NCBI GenBank assembly: GCA_947259875.1
Contig: CAMYNX010000002.1
Span: forward strand, 1 to 53,202
Reading direction: 5' to 3'
Source: an uncultured Gammaproteobacteria bacterium
GTDB taxonomy: Bacteria; Pseudomonadota; Gammaproteobacteria; Arenicellales; JAANXG01
DNA length: 53,202 nt
This document shows, piece after piece, positions 17,727 through 27,853 of the stretch. Numbering within the stretch: position 1 is the first letter of the stretch; each line of letters starts with the position of its first letter. The notes beneath the pieces are model-generated. The model was not told where the DNA came from, made no database searches, and was given only the letters and a program-made list of their open reading frames with translations. The position numbers were made by a program, and so were the translations under genes.

Positions 17727-18623
17727 CTAAGTAACTTCCGGAGCAATGACACGGCGCGCGTGCAGTCTGCCCTCAGCCGTATGTAATACGAGTCCTGCCC
17801 AAATCATAATAAAGGTGATTGATTGCGCGAGTTCTATCGGCTCTCCGTAAACGAAAACACCGAGCAGGAACTGTAGAGTCGGAGTGAGATAGAAGACAAA
17901 TCCGAGCGTGGCCAGCGGCAGTCGTTTGCCAGCCGCAACGTAAAATAAAAGTGGTGTACCCGTCATCACACCACCGAACACCAACAGGCTATCTGTGGTC
18001 CAATCCGTATGCAGGAATGCGGCCGAGCCTGTGCCGCCCAGCCACCACATCCAGGCGAGGGCGACAGGCGTAAGCAACATGGTCTCGACAAACAATCCGG
18101 TTGCAGAATCGCATGACACCAGCTTGCGCAGCGCGCCATAGCCGGCAAAACTCAATCCCACGCCCAGACTTACCCAACTTGGGGCATGGCTGAAGAAAAG
18201 CTGGTTGACAACACCGGCTGCTGCCATTGCCAGCGCGATCCATTGCCACATTCGGAGACGCTCGTGGAACAGCAACATACCTAACAGCACGCTCAACAGC
18301 GGCGTCAAAAAGTAGCCGAGGCTCGCCTGCACTACCTGATCGTGATTCACCGCCCAGATGTAGATCCCCCAGTTGACCGCAATCAGCACTGTGGTCACGG
18401 TCAATGTCAACACTTGCCGTCGATCTTTGATCACTGTGCCCACGCGATGCCAGCGACGCACCAAAGTCAGCACGACCGCTACGAAAGGTACGGTCCATAC
18501 GATTCGGTGGGCAAGCACCTCCAGTGCTTCGACATGCGATAACCACTTCCAGTACACCGGGAACAAGCCCCAGATCACGTACGCGGCAACCGCATACGAA
18601 TAGCCTGTAAGCACATTATGCAT
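17727..18623 (-). CDS. rarD: EamA-family transporter, RarD
   Basis: AAYVIWGLFPVYWKWLSHVEALEVLAHRIVWTVPF; NWGIYIWAVNHDQVVQASLGYFLTPLLSVLLGMLLFHERL. Confidence 0.92.
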   Translation of the reverse strand: MHNVLTGYSYAVAAYVIWGLFPVYWKWLSHVEALEVLAHRIVWTVPFVAVVLTLVRRWHRVGTVIKDRRQVLTLTVTTVLIAVNWGIYIWAVNHDQVVQASLGYFLTPLLSVLLGMLLFHERLRMWQWIALAMAAAGVVNQLFFSHAPSWVSLGVGLSFAGYGALRKLVSCDSATGLFVETMLLTPVALAWMWWLGGTGSAAFLHTDWTTDSLLVFGGVMTGTPLLFYVAAGKRLPLATLGFVFYLTPTLQFLLGVFVYGEPIELAQSITFIMIWAGLVLHTAEGRLHARRVIAPEVT

Positions 18624-18894
18624 CGATCGTTTGGTGATAATTGAATTTGAAATCGTTACGAATCACGCGCTGGGTTGGCCAGGAATATTGGCCCAAATAA
18701 TGTATCACCGCGGCAACGCTACGCATAACGGTTGGATCGACCAGGCCATCGGGGCCGGCGAATTGCGGCGTTCAATCACCCGGTCCTCTCGCCGTATTCC
18801 GGGATACTAGGCGTCGTAACCGGGCTAGCGGGGTAGAGAGCTGTCGCTATCTATAAATTTACTCCCGCTCAAGTTTCCTGATCGACAATAGATT

Positions 18895-19761
18895 TCAGCC
18901 CGGGATGTAGATCCCGGCGCTGCGTATCGCGCGTACGATCTCCTTGGTGGCGCGTTCCATGGTCTCGACGGCAGTCTCGTAGTCGCCACTTGCCGCCTGC
19001 TGTTCCGCGGTTGCGCGCGTCTTCGCTGCCTGATCCATGAACTTCTCGACGATCGACTTGAGGCTCGCGTTGGCCTGTATCTTTTCCTGGAGCAACACGT
19101 CCACCAGCATTCTGTGTGTGTCGTTACGGTCGACTTCGTAATGATACTCGTCCTCCTTGGTCTCGAAATGCAGCGTACGCACCAAGGTTTCCCCGCCGCG
19201 TATTTGTTCAATCGCCATCTTGGCCGCGACGTACGCCTCATCCAATACTTTACGCGCCTCAACCAGTTTTTTCGCGTCGCGCAAGCTCTGCGCTTGGACT
19301 ATCTTGGCGTCGACGATCTCACGCAAGTCGCCACCTTCAGAGGCAGTGCCTTTTTCTTGGCTTATGCGCGTGTAGGTGTCAGTAAGCGCCGTAACGGATT
19401 CTAATCGAGTCAGGTAATCACGCTCGCGCTTTTTCTCCAATACCCCTTCTTTCCCCGCCATGCGCGCGGCCTCGAACATGGTCCGGCTCGACTTAGTGAG
19501 TAATTCATTGCCGCTGTTGAGATCACCGGCGTTGAGGGCATCCACCGCTTGCCGGTAAAGCGCACGCGCCTCATCACGTTTAGCCATTGCCTGAGGGTTC
19601 GCGCTCGCCTCGATCTGTTTGGCTGCCTTTGACGTCTCGATAAGCCTGCCGACGGACTGCACGCGGTCGTTGTTCGCAGCACCCTGTGGGTTCGCCTGCG
19701 CGACGACCTGATTGACACTACCCAATGTCAGGATCATTGTGATCAGAAGAGTTCTATGCAT
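18895..19761 (-). CDS. Secreted, largely helical hypothetical protein
   Basis: Signal peptide MHRTLLITMILTLGSVNQVVAQA then Ala/Glu/Lys-rich helical sequence. Confidence 0.7.
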   Translation of the reverse strand: MHRTLLITMILTLGSVNQVVAQANPQGAANNDRVQSVGRLIETSKAAKQIEASANPQAMAKRDEARALYRQAVDALNAGDLNSGNELLTKSSRTMFEAARMAGKEGVLEKKRERDYLTRLESVTALTDTYTRISQEKGTASEGGDLREIVDAKIVQAQSLRDAKKLVEARKVLDEAYVAAKMAIEQIRGGETLVRTLHFETKEDEYHYEVDRNDTHRMLVDVLLQEKIQANASLKSIVEKFMDQAAKTRATAEQQAASGDYETAVETMERATKEIVRAIRSAGIYIPG

Positions 19762-19869
19762 GCTCCTTACCTCTTTAAAATATCCGACATTAACCCAGCA
19801 GTGTAGCGCCGTTTGGGCGGTTTTGCGCCTAACATTGGTTCAAGTTCGAATTGACATTGCATGTCAATT

Positions 19870-21603
19870 TCATGATTCGGGTTGGCTGCGGCGGTGGACG
19901 GCCAGATGCAATGGCGTGCGGGAATGAGGAACCCGAAACACGAAATTATAGCGCGCCACATGATAGCTTGCATCGAAGCCGTAGAAATTGAGCTTCATCT
20001 GCTCCAACTCCGCCGCACGGTAGCTTGCGAGCGGCTTTTCTAACTCGTCCCGTTTTCGCTGTTCGTATTTTTCGCGAATGATATCTTCGTAATCCGGGCT
20101 GTTCGCGATCCCTTCGGCCAATTCTTCCACCGCGGGTATAAAGGATATGGTATCGGTTTCTATGACTCGGTCGATGAGGCCAATCTTCGCAGCCCGCCGC
20201 GCACTGATCGGCAGGCGATTCTCGGTTAGGATTTCGGCGCGCTCAACACCCACTCGTTTCGGTAACAAATAGGTCCAATATTCAGATCCGTAGAGATTTC
20301 CCATATTCTTATAATGCGGGTTGAGGATCACACCCTCGCGGGCGATGACTTGGTCGGCAGCCAAAGCGAGGAAGACGCCACCCGCCCCGGCGTTGCCGCG
20401 CAATGCAGCGACGGTCACTCGATCCTCAGTAGTTATGATCGCGCGCGCAATGTCGTCGATAGCATTGATGTTGTGCCACGACTCGTCTGCTGGGCTATGT
20501 GCGGCCTCGATGACGTTGAGGTGCATACCGTTGGACCAGAAATCCGGCCCACCTAGCAGTACGATGACACGCACCGGCCTTGCCCGTGCGTACTCGAACG
20601 CCCGCAGCAAACGTTCACATTGATCGACTGACATGGCGCCGTTGTAAAAACGAAATTCCAGATAACCAACCTGGTTGTGTTCCCGGTAAACAATCTCGCG
20701 AAAGGTTTCTCGATGGTGGTTGACGGCGAACTCTTCCGGCGCCTCGGGTAGTTCGGTGATCTGATCTTCGAACGCCAGGGTAGCGGGAAGCTTCAATCTC
20801 CCTACGCCCGCCGAGTCTTTCTTATTGACATGCCCGATCCACACTGCGCCATCCACGGTGGCCCGGCACAACGCTCCATGGCGGCGGGCGATGATCGCTC
20901 CCGGTGAGCCGGAAAGACAGTCTTCTTGCCAGGCGTCGTACAGATACACCACCTCACCGAACATTTCGTCCAACACACCGGGCTGTCCGTCGGCGGAGCG
21001 GATCTTGCGCAGCGCAACCTTGGTGGTATCCACCAACCAGTCGATCCGGCGATCGCCTGGCTTCATCCACGGCCGCCATCGACCTCGGACCTCGGGGTCG
21101 CTGTAATCGAGCGGTCGCGGCCGAAATGAACCGCTTTTTATCCGTTCCAGGGCGTGGCGCACAGTGATTACTGCGGCCTCGGTGACCTCATGGCGGTATA
21201 GGCTGCCCTTGGCAGCATCACGCATAGCGAACTCTTGCCATGCCCAGATATCCCCGGCGTCCATGTCGGCATTGGCCTGCAGGCAGGTCACCCCCCAACG
21301 CCGCTCGTTGTTGAGTAACGCCCAGTCCAAGGCCGACGGTCCACGATCACCGATAATCCCGGGGTGAATCACCAGGCACGGGGTGTTTTGCCAAACGTCT
21401 TCCGGCATCGCCCGCTTGAGAAATGGCGCGATGATGACATCGGGTTGGAACACCGCCACCGCCTCGCGGGTAACCGAATCATTGATATCGAACTCAACTG
21501 AGACCGTGTGTCCCGCTTCGCTGAGTTCCACCCACAGCCTTTGGCTCAGACTGTTGAAGGCGTGTGTAAGCAAAAGAAGTCGCACGATACGTTCAAGCGG
21601 CAC
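19870..21603 (-). CDS. hypX: Hydrogenase maturation protein HypX/HoxX (formyl-transferase + enoyl-CoA hydratase-like)
   Basis: N-terminal formyltransferase-like IHPGIIGDRGPSALDWALLNNERRWGVTCLQANADMDAGDIWA; C-terminal crotonase-like ALRGNAGAGGVFLALAADQVIAREGVILNPHYKNMGNLYGSEYWTYLLPKRVG; hyp operon context. Confidence 0.93.
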   Translation of the reverse strand: MPLERIVRLLLLTHAFNSLSQRLWVELSEAGHTVSVEFDINDSVTREAVAVFQPDVIIAPFLKRAMPEDVWQNTPCLVIHPGIIGDRGPSALDWALLNNERRWGVTCLQANADMDAGDIWAWQEFAMRDAAKGSLYRHEVTEAAVITVRHALERIKSGSFRPRPLDYSDPEVRGRWRPWMKPGDRRIDWLVDTTKVALRKIRSADGQPGVLDEMFGEVVYLYDAWQEDCLSGSPGAIIARRHGALCRATVDGAVWIGHVNKKDSAGVGRLKLPATLAFEDQITELPEAPEEFAVNHHRETFREIVYREHNQVGYLEFRFYNGAMSVDQCERLLRAFEYARARPVRVIVLLGGPDFWSNGMHLNVIEAAHSPADESWHNINAIDDIARAIITTEDRVTVAALRGNAGAGGVFLALAADQVIAREGVILNPHYKNMGNLYGSEYWTYLLPKRVGVERAEILTENRLPISARRAAKIGLIDRVIETDTISFIPAVEELAEGIANSPDYEDIIREKYEQRKRDELEKPLASYRAAELEQMKLNFYGFDASYHVARYNFVFRVPHSRTPLHLAVHRRSQPES

Positions 21604-21606
21604 CGA

Positions 21607-22668
21607 CTAACAAATACGTGGCAGTTGTTCGCTACTCAACCAATCGACTACGCGGCTGCCTCCGAAAGCAGTTTGCATGCGCACAAAATGGTGCGGGTCC
21701 GCCGCCACCTCACCGATCACCGCAGACTTCCTTCCCAGGGGATGATCCTTCATTGCATCGACCAGGCTTTGTGCGTGTTGCGGCGGACAGACAGCGATGA
21801 GCTTACCCTCATTGGCGACGTACAGGGGATCGAGGCCGAGTAACTCGCAGACCGCTGACACCTCTGGCCGGATCGGAATCGCGGCCTCCTGAATCACCAT
21901 GCCGACGTTGGATTGTCGCGCTAACTCATTGAGGGTGGTGGCCACACCGCCGCGCGTCGGGTCGCGAAGACAACGTATCTGCGGTGCCGTGGCGACCATG
22001 ACCCGGACCAGGTCATGCAATGCGGCGGAATCGGACACCACCGAAACCTCAAAGTCCAACTCGGTCCGTTCGGACATCACCGCTACACCGTGATCACCGA
22101 TGGTCCCGTTGATCAATATACAGTCACCGGGTTGCGCCAAATCACCAGAGAGGTGCAACCCTTCCGGAATAACGCCGATACCGGTGGTGTTGATGAATAC
22201 TCCGTCCGCCTTGCCACGCTCAACCACCTTGGTATCGCCGGTAACAACCGCAACCTCGGCGGCGCGGGCGGCGTGGGCCATGGATTCGACGATCTGTTTG
22301 AGGTCGCTGAGCGGGAAACCAGCTTCGATAATGAACCCCGCCGAAAGGTGCAACGGACGCGCACCGGACATGGCGATGTCGTTGATGGTTCCATGAACTG
22401 CCAGCGAGCCAATGTCGCCGCCGGGAAAGAACAGGGGCGAAATCACATAGCTGTCGGTGGTCATCGCCACCCGTCCCGCAGGCAGTTCGAGACACGCCTG
22501 GTCGTTGCCCTGTTCCAGCCACGGATTGGCCAAGGATTTGGCGAACAATTCGTCGATGAGCTGTGTCATCGCGCGGCCCCCGCTACCATGAGAGAGTTCA
22601 ATTACACCGCGCTTAAAATTAAGCGGCCTGCCGAATTCCCGCTTAGTGCGCACCTGCGGCGCGCTCAT
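21607..22668 (-). CDS. hypE: Hydrogenase maturation factor HypE
   Basis: ELSHGSGGRAMTQLIDELFAKSLANPWLEQGNDQACLELPAGRVAMTTDSYVISPLFFPGGDIGSLAVHGTINDIAMSGARPL; start refined to 22668 (ATGA overlap with hypD); ends ...LPRIC. Confidence 0.95.
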   Translation of the reverse strand: MSAPQVRTKREFGRPLNFKRGVIELSHGSGGRAMTQLIDELFAKSLANPWLEQGNDQACLELPAGRVAMTTDSYVISPLFFPGGDIGSLAVHGTINDIAMSGARPLHLSAGFIIEAGFPLSDLKQIVESMAHAARAAEVAVVTGDTKVVERGKADGVFINTTGIGVIPEGLHLSGDLAQPGDCILINGTIGDHGVAVMSERTELDFEVSVVSDSAALHDLVRVMVATAPQIRCLRDPTRGGVATTLNELARQSNVGMVIQEAAIPIRPEVSAVCELLGLDPLYVANEGKLIAVCPPQHAQSLVDAMKDHPLGRKSAVIGEVAADPHHFVRMQTAFGGSRVVDWLSSEQLPRIC

Positions 22669-23801
22669 GCCGTCTCCGCTTCGTCTTGATAGCGGCCATA
22701 GATATAGTGGGCGGCGCAGGCGCCCTCTGACGACACCATGCATGACCCCATGGGGGTCTCCGGTGTGCACGTGGTGGCGAATAATTTGCAGTCGATCGGT
22801 TGCAAGACACCACGCAAGATGGCGCCACATTGGCATCCGTTGTGCTCCTTGGCGGGGGTGTAGTTCAGGTTGAATCGTGCCTCGGCGTTAAACTTCAAAA
22901 ACCGGTCTTTGATCCGTAATGCGCTGTACGGAACAACGCCGAGACCGCGCCATTCGAACTGTCTGCGTAACTCGAAGACATCCGCCACTATCCGCTTGGC
23001 TTTGATGTTTCCATGACGCGATACCGCACGGATGTATTGGTTCTCGACTTCAGCGCGTCCGCTATTGAGTTGACGAATCAACATGAGTATGGACTGCATC
23101 ACATCCAAGGGTTCAAATCCCGAGATAATCACCGGCTTATGGTACTCCCGCGCAAAAAACTCATAGGGTTGCGAACCGATTACTACGCTGACGTGGGCGG
23201 GCCCCAAGAATCCGTCAATCGGCACCGTCCCGAGCTCACGCACATCCGGAGACTCGAGGATATTGGCGATCGCTGAAGGCGTCAGCACGTGGTTGCAGAA
23301 CACCGTGAAGTTTTCCAAACCCTGGGCCTGTGCGCTTTGAATTGCGACCGCCGTGGGTGGTGTCGTGGTTTCGAAACCGATGGCGAAAAATACCACCTGT
23401 CTATCCGGAAGCTGGTGCGCCAGCTTCAATGCGTCGGCGGCAGAATACACCATGCGGATGTCCGCGCCCTCGGCCTTCGCCTTGAGCAGACTCCGCCCTT
23501 CGGATCCCGGCACCCGCAACATGTCGCCGTAGGTACACAAGGTAACTCCATCGCGATCGGCAAGGCAGAGCGCCATGTCGAGCCTGCCGATGGGCAACAC
23601 ACATACTGGGCAGCCGGGCCCGTGGATCATGTTGACATTGTCAGGCAGCAAGTCCCGCACACCATATCGATATATTGCATGGGTGTGGCCGCCGCAGAAT
23701 TCCATTAGGTTGTATTTGCGGTCCGGTTTGGCCTCCAGGGTCATTTGTTTGGCAACACCGCAGGCGGTTACGCCATCGCGGAATTCGTCGATGTATTTCA
23801 T
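22665..23801 (-). CDS. hypD: Hydrogenase maturation factor HypD
   Basis: MEFCGGHTHAIYRYGVRDLLPDNVNMIHGPGCPVCVLP. Confidence 0.96.
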   Translation of the reverse strand: MKYIDEFRDGVTACGVAKQMTLEAKPDRKYNLMEFCGGHTHAIYRYGVRDLLPDNVNMIHGPGCPVCVLPIGRLDMALCLADRDGVTLCTYGDMLRVPGSEGRSLLKAKAEGADIRMVYSAADALKLAHQLPDRQVVFFAIGFETTTPPTAVAIQSAQAQGLENFTVFCNHVLTPSAIANILESPDVRELGTVPIDGFLGPAHVSVVIGSQPYEFFAREYHKPVIISGFEPLDVMQSILMLIRQLNSGRAEVENQYIRAVSRHGNIKAKRIVADVFELRRQFEWRGLGVVPYSALRIKDRFLKFNAEARFNLNYTPAKEHNGCQCGAILRGVLQPIDCKLFATTCTPETPMGSCMVSSEGACAAHYIYGRYQDEAETA

Positions 23802-24037
23802 GACGCGACGGTCTCGCTCGAGGTCTGCGAGATCGCGTTTAACAGCTCCAGGGTCTTCTCCGCCTCGGCCGGATCGAGCCGCCCCAGAGCATAGCCCACA
23901 TGCACGATTACAAAATCTCCTATCGCAACATCGTCTACGAGCGCCAGCGAGATCTCCTTTTGAACACCATCGATCTCAATGATGGCGCGGTCATCATCGA
24001 GCATCTGGCTCACGCGCGCTGGTATGGCAAGACACAT
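23798..24037 (-). CDS. hypC: HypC/HybG/HupF-family hydrogenase chaperone
   Basis: MCLAIPARVSQMLDDDRAIIEIDGVQKEISLALVDDVAIGDFVIVHVGYAL. Confidence 0.95.
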   Translation of the reverse strand: MCLAIPARVSQMLDDDRAIIEIDGVQKEISLALVDDVAIGDFVIVHVGYALGRLDPAEAEKTLELLNAISQTSSETVAS

Positions 24038-24057
24038 ATCGATTACTCACTATACAT

Positions 24058-26349
24058 TCATGAATTTAACCGACCGGGCCCTGGGGTGTGCGCGGCAACC
24101 CATGCCTGGCCCAAACTGATAGCTCCGTCATTGGGCGGCAACCTGCGCGGCAGCAACGGCTTGAGGCCAATGTACTGCAACGATTTCAACAACCCAGCCG
24201 AGAGCACCTGGTTAAGGAAGCATCCCCCGGATAATGCGATCACGTGACAGCCGGTGTCCACCGCCGCCGACGCGATCCAGTGTGTCAACGCATCAATCAA
24301 GGTGCCGTGGAACAACTCTGCCCCGTGTTGCGCCTCCTGGTCAATCAGTTGCTCCAGTAGCGGCAACAAATCCAGCACACCGTTTTCGAGCCGCCAGCCA
24401 TCTTGCATCGCAGTGGGTTGCGACACCAATCCCTCCAGCACCATGGGCGCATGGCCTTCGAAGCCGGCATGCGGGACCACATCCAACAGGCCACAGGCCG
24501 CGTCGAACAGGCGCCCACAACTCGACGTACGCGGCGTGTTGATGTTTTTCTCCAGCATTTGCGCCAGCACTGCGGCGCCCGGCTGGTCGCTGTACCGAGA
24601 TGAAATCTCTGCGCCTTTGCCGAGCGCGTGGAGAGCCGCGGCCCCCATCCGCCAAGGTTGGCGGGCGGCGGTGTCGCCCCCGGGTTGCGGTAACTGTTTG
24701 AGGTGACCCACGCGCCGCCACTGCGCGCCATGCACCCACAGCAGTTCACCACCCCAGCTGTCCGCGTCGGGACCCAGCCCGAAGCCATCCAAGGCGACAC
24801 CCAGACAAGGCTCGTCAGCACAATGTTCCGCGGCGACGGCGGCAACATGGGCATGATGATGTTGCACCGCGACGGTGGCTATCCCCAGGTCCAGGGCGAA
24901 CCGGGTACTGGGGAAATCGGGATGAAGATCGTGCGCGACCGCACAGGGCTCGACTTCGAGTATGCACAACAGGTGGTGCACGGACTCTTCGAAGAAGCGG
25001 ATCGCCGGGGCGTTGTCCAAGTCACCGATGTGTTGGGACACAAACGCCTCGCGGCCACGGGTCACACAGATGGTATTGTTGAGGTATGCGCCGACGGCGA
25101 GTATCGGCGGCACCGGCCGCGCGAGCTTGATGGCCTCGGGGACGAAACCGCGCGCGCGGCGTACGAACGCGGGAGCGCCGTCGATGACCCGCATCACCGA
25201 GTCGTCGGCGCGAATGACGATGTCCCGATCGTGGGTAACGATGTGATCCGCGATCCCGGCGAGCCGTTGACGAGCCTCATCATTGCCGATGACCAGGGGC
25301 TCACCACCGGGATTGGCACTGGTCATGACCAACACCAGATCCTGCGCTGCGGTTAACCATTCGGCCTCGCGGGGACAACCAGCGGCATGATAAAACAGCA
25401 GAAGGTGTAGCGGCGTATACGGTAGCATCACACCAAGCCACGGCACGTCGGGTGCCACCGTCACGGGCAATTGTGCGCCACGCCGATGCGCCAGAACGAT
25501 AGGATGCGCTGGGTGTTGGAGAAGCGCTTCCCCGCAACCACCCAACTCCACCAGGCGTCGCGCCGAGGCGAGGTTGGCGAGCATCAACGCGAACGGCTTC
25601 TTATCCCGTTGTTTGAGTTGGCGCAGGCGATGGACGGCAGTTTCGTTGCGTGCATCGCAGGCCAAGTGAAACCCGCCTAGACCCTTGATCGCAACAATTT
25701 CACCGGCACCGAGCCGCGACACGATTTCCGCAACGTCGGTGTCGAGCTTTGGACCGCAGCTCGGACAGGCAATGGGCTCGGCGTGGAAACGCCGATCAAC
25801 CGGATCCTGATATTCGCAAGCGCATTGCCGGCACATCGCAAACTGCGCCATCGACGTATTGACGCGATCGTATGGAAGTTTATGTGTCAGCGTATAGCGC
25901 GGACCGCAGTTCGTGCAGTTAATGAATGGGTAGAGATAGCGCCGGTTGTTTGCATTGAACATCTCGCGCACACAATCATCGCATACCGGATAGTCCGCGG
26001 TGATTACGGTGGTGATTTTTCCCTCGCCGCTGGGGACCACGACAAAACTCGAATATTCGGTTGGGGTAAGACCGCATAGCTCGATGTCATCGATCCTGGC
26101 GAGCGGCGGACATTCGCTGCGCAATGCCTCCAAGAAAGCCTCTACGTATTGACCTTGCACATCGATCACCACGCCGTCTCCGTTGTTGCCCACCCAACCG
26201 GTCAAGCCGAAACGCCTGGCGAGACGGTATACGAAGGGGCGAAATCCAACCCCCTGTACCGCGCCGCGAACCTGGATCTGCCAACGCTTGGATGGGTCTA
26301 AATCCGCTACCGTCTTGGAGTCCACTAAAGTCACGGTATGTTCAATCAC
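24058..26349 (-). CDS. hypF: Carbamoyltransferase HypF
   Basis: Acylphosphatase domain VRGAVQGVGFRPFVYRLA, Zn-finger CDDCVREMF..C..C, YrdC-like and carbamoyltransferase domains. Confidence 0.96.
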   Translation of the reverse strand: MIEHTVTLVDSKTVADLDPSKRWQIQVRGAVQGVGFRPFVYRLARRFGLTGWVGNNGDGVVIDVQGQYVEAFLEALRSECPPLARIDDIELCGLTPTEYSSFVVVPSGEGKITTVITADYPVCDDCVREMFNANNRRYLYPFINCTNCGPRYTLTHKLPYDRVNTSMAQFAMCRQCACEYQDPVDRRFHAEPIACPSCGPKLDTDVAEIVSRLGAGEIVAIKGLGGFHLACDARNETAVHRLRQLKQRDKKPFALMLANLASARRLVELGGCGEALLQHPAHPIVLAHRRGAQLPVTVAPDVPWLGVMLPYTPLHLLLFYHAAGCPREAEWLTAAQDLVLVMTSANPGGEPLVIGNDEARQRLAGIADHIVTHDRDIVIRADDSVMRVIDGAPAFVRRARGFVPEAIKLARPVPPILAVGAYLNNTICVTRGREAFVSQHIGDLDNAPAIRFFEESVHHLLCILEVEPCAVAHDLHPDFPSTRFALDLGIATVAVQHHHAHVAAVAAEHCADEPCLGVALDGFGLGPDADSWGGELLWVHGAQWRRVGHLKQLPQPGGDTAARQPWRMGAAALHALGKGAEISSRYSDQPGAAVLAQMLEKNINTPRTSSCGRLFDAACGLLDVVPHAGFEGHAPMVLEGLVSQPTAMQDGWRLENGVLDLLPLLEQLIDQEAQHGAELFHGTLIDALTHWIASAAVDTGCHVIALSGGCFLNQVLSAGLLKSLQYIGLKPLLPRRLPPNDGAISLGQAWVAAHTPGPGRLNS

Positions 26350-26396
26350 AATGCCAGGTCAACCAGCCGCGGTCGGTCGCACCCGATGTAATATCC

Positions 26397-26810
26397 TCAA
26401 CGAGGGGTCGCCAGGCCCTGTTGTAAATAGTCGGCGAGCGCGGCGTCGTCTTGTTCGATATGTCCCAGTATCCCGTCCCGCAAGTTTTGCACAGTTGTCA
26501 ACATCCGGTCGCGGTCGCCATCCGCTAGCGATTCTTGTAGCGTGCCAATCCGCTCCATGAAGTACGTGTGCCGTTGTTCATGTTGCTCGTATCCCGGATA
26601 GGCATACATGCGCATCAGCAGCTGCTCCGACAGAAAGTGCACGCTGGTGTAGTCCATCAACTGCTTGAGAATCTCTGCGAGTTCCTCCGCAGATTGCTGC
26701 CGTGTCACCGCGTCGCCAAACGCGCTCAGCAATTTGATCTGCACGTCATGTTCGGCCTGCATGACATGCGTGGCTTGTAGCGGTGACGAATCCGCCGTTT
26801 TTGACGACAT
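26397..26810 (-). CDS. Bacteriohemerythrin
   Basis: MQAEHDVQIKLLSAFGDAV...MDYTSVHFLSEQLLMRMYAYPGYEQHEQRHTYFMERI...ILGHIEQDDAALADYL; internal start chosen at 26810. Confidence 0.82.
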   Translation of the reverse strand: MSSKTADSSPLQATHVMQAEHDVQIKLLSAFGDAVTRQQSAEELAEILKQLMDYTSVHFLSEQLLMRMYAYPGYEQHEQRHTYFMERIGTLQESLADGDRDRMLTTVQNLRDGILGHIEQDDAALADYLQQGLATPR

Positions 26811-27002
26811 TGGGGTTGCCTGGCTGTTCGGTGATCTGGCAGTATAGCCAAATCTGACATGCGCGGTAAGGTATTTGCCGAGGCCGCGTAGCGAAGATAC
26901 GTCTGGTCTGGGTTTCACGCCTGCTACACACACGGATGAAGTCTGCTGCGTCTCGGATTAGGGAGACAGGTAAGACTTTGACATATCAAGGCTAATCAAT
27001 CG

Positions 27003-27734
27003 ATGGTGAAGATTCGCTCTCGCGATTCAAATTTTGATTGTGTTACCTGCATCATGCGCAAACGCAGCGACTGGAGCGTACTGGGCCATGACGAGGTTAC
27101 GCTGCTCGCCGGCGGTCAATCGAGCTACCGCTACAGCGCGGGTGAATCGGTATACTCGATGGGTGAGACCGGCGACGGCGTCTACTGCGTGTGTTCAGGA
27201 ACAGTAGCCATCCGCAGGTTGGACGCCGAGGGCAACTCGGTGTTGCTGCAACTCGCGTACCCGGGCGATACATTGGGCTACGAAGCAGTGCTGACCGGTG
27301 AACCGCATCGCTGCAACGCCGAGGCGTTGGGCCCAGCTAACGTGTGTCACATAAACACCCCAACCGTTAAGACGTTGCTCGATCAAAATCCCGGCCTGGG
27401 CCTGCAGTTTCTACGCCGGACTGTGGCAAGCCTGGACGATGCTCAGGATAAATTGGTGCATCACGCGACTCTGTCCAACCGCGCCAAACTGGCACACTTG
27501 CTGCTCATTCTCATGGACCGCTACGGCCGCCGCACCGCAGACGGAACCAGCACCTTGTATCTACCGGTGTCACGCCGCGATCTGGCGTCGATGATCGGCG
27601 CCCGGCACGAGACGGTGTCACGAATCATCGGTCGCTTTGAGACCGATGGCATCGCCTACTTTTCCGGCCGCTCGGTGCGCATCCCGCAGGTCAACGCGCT
27701 GGTGGAAGAAATCCGCCCGCAGCTCGTGGGCTGA
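27003..27734 (+). CDS. Crp/Fnr-family transcriptional regulator, Cys-rich
   Basis: cNMP-binding-like domain and HTH RRDLASMIGARHETVSRIIGRFE; cysteines at residues 13,16,62,64,104,115. Confidence 0.92.
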   Translation: MVKIRSRDSNFDCVTCIMRKRSDWSVLGHDEVTLLAGGQSSYRYSAGESVYSMGETGDGVYCVCSGTVAIRRLDAEGNSVLLQLAYPGDTLGYEAVLTGEPHRCNAEALGPANVCHINTPTVKTLLDQNPGLGLQFLRRTVASLDDAQDKLVHHATLSNRAKLAHLLLILMDRYGRRTADGTSTLYLPVSRRDLASMIGARHETVSRIIGRFETDGIAYFSGRSVRIPQVNALVEEIRPQLVG

Positions 27735-27775
27735 TTACCATCTCGCCATAAGATCTCTCTTCGCTCCGGCAAAAT

Positions 27776-27789
27776 TTGACGTTGGTCAA
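27776..27789. promoter_or_regulatory. FNR/CRP-family binding site upstream of hybO
   Basis: Perfect dyad TTGAC-GTTG-GTCAA; centre 41.5 bp from predicted +1 if TAGATT (27812-27817) is the -10. Confidence 0.65.
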
Positions 27790-27853
27790 TGCACTCCTGG
27801 GGGGGGGTTCGTAGATTTGCGCGACCACCAACCAATACAGAAGAGGCACGTTG

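Noticed and set aside
26978-26989. TTGACATATCAA as an FNR site before the fnr-like gene
   Set aside because: TTGA/TCAA half-sites are separated by 4 nt instead of the 6 nt of canonical FNR/CRP-family sites; only suggestive of autoregulation.
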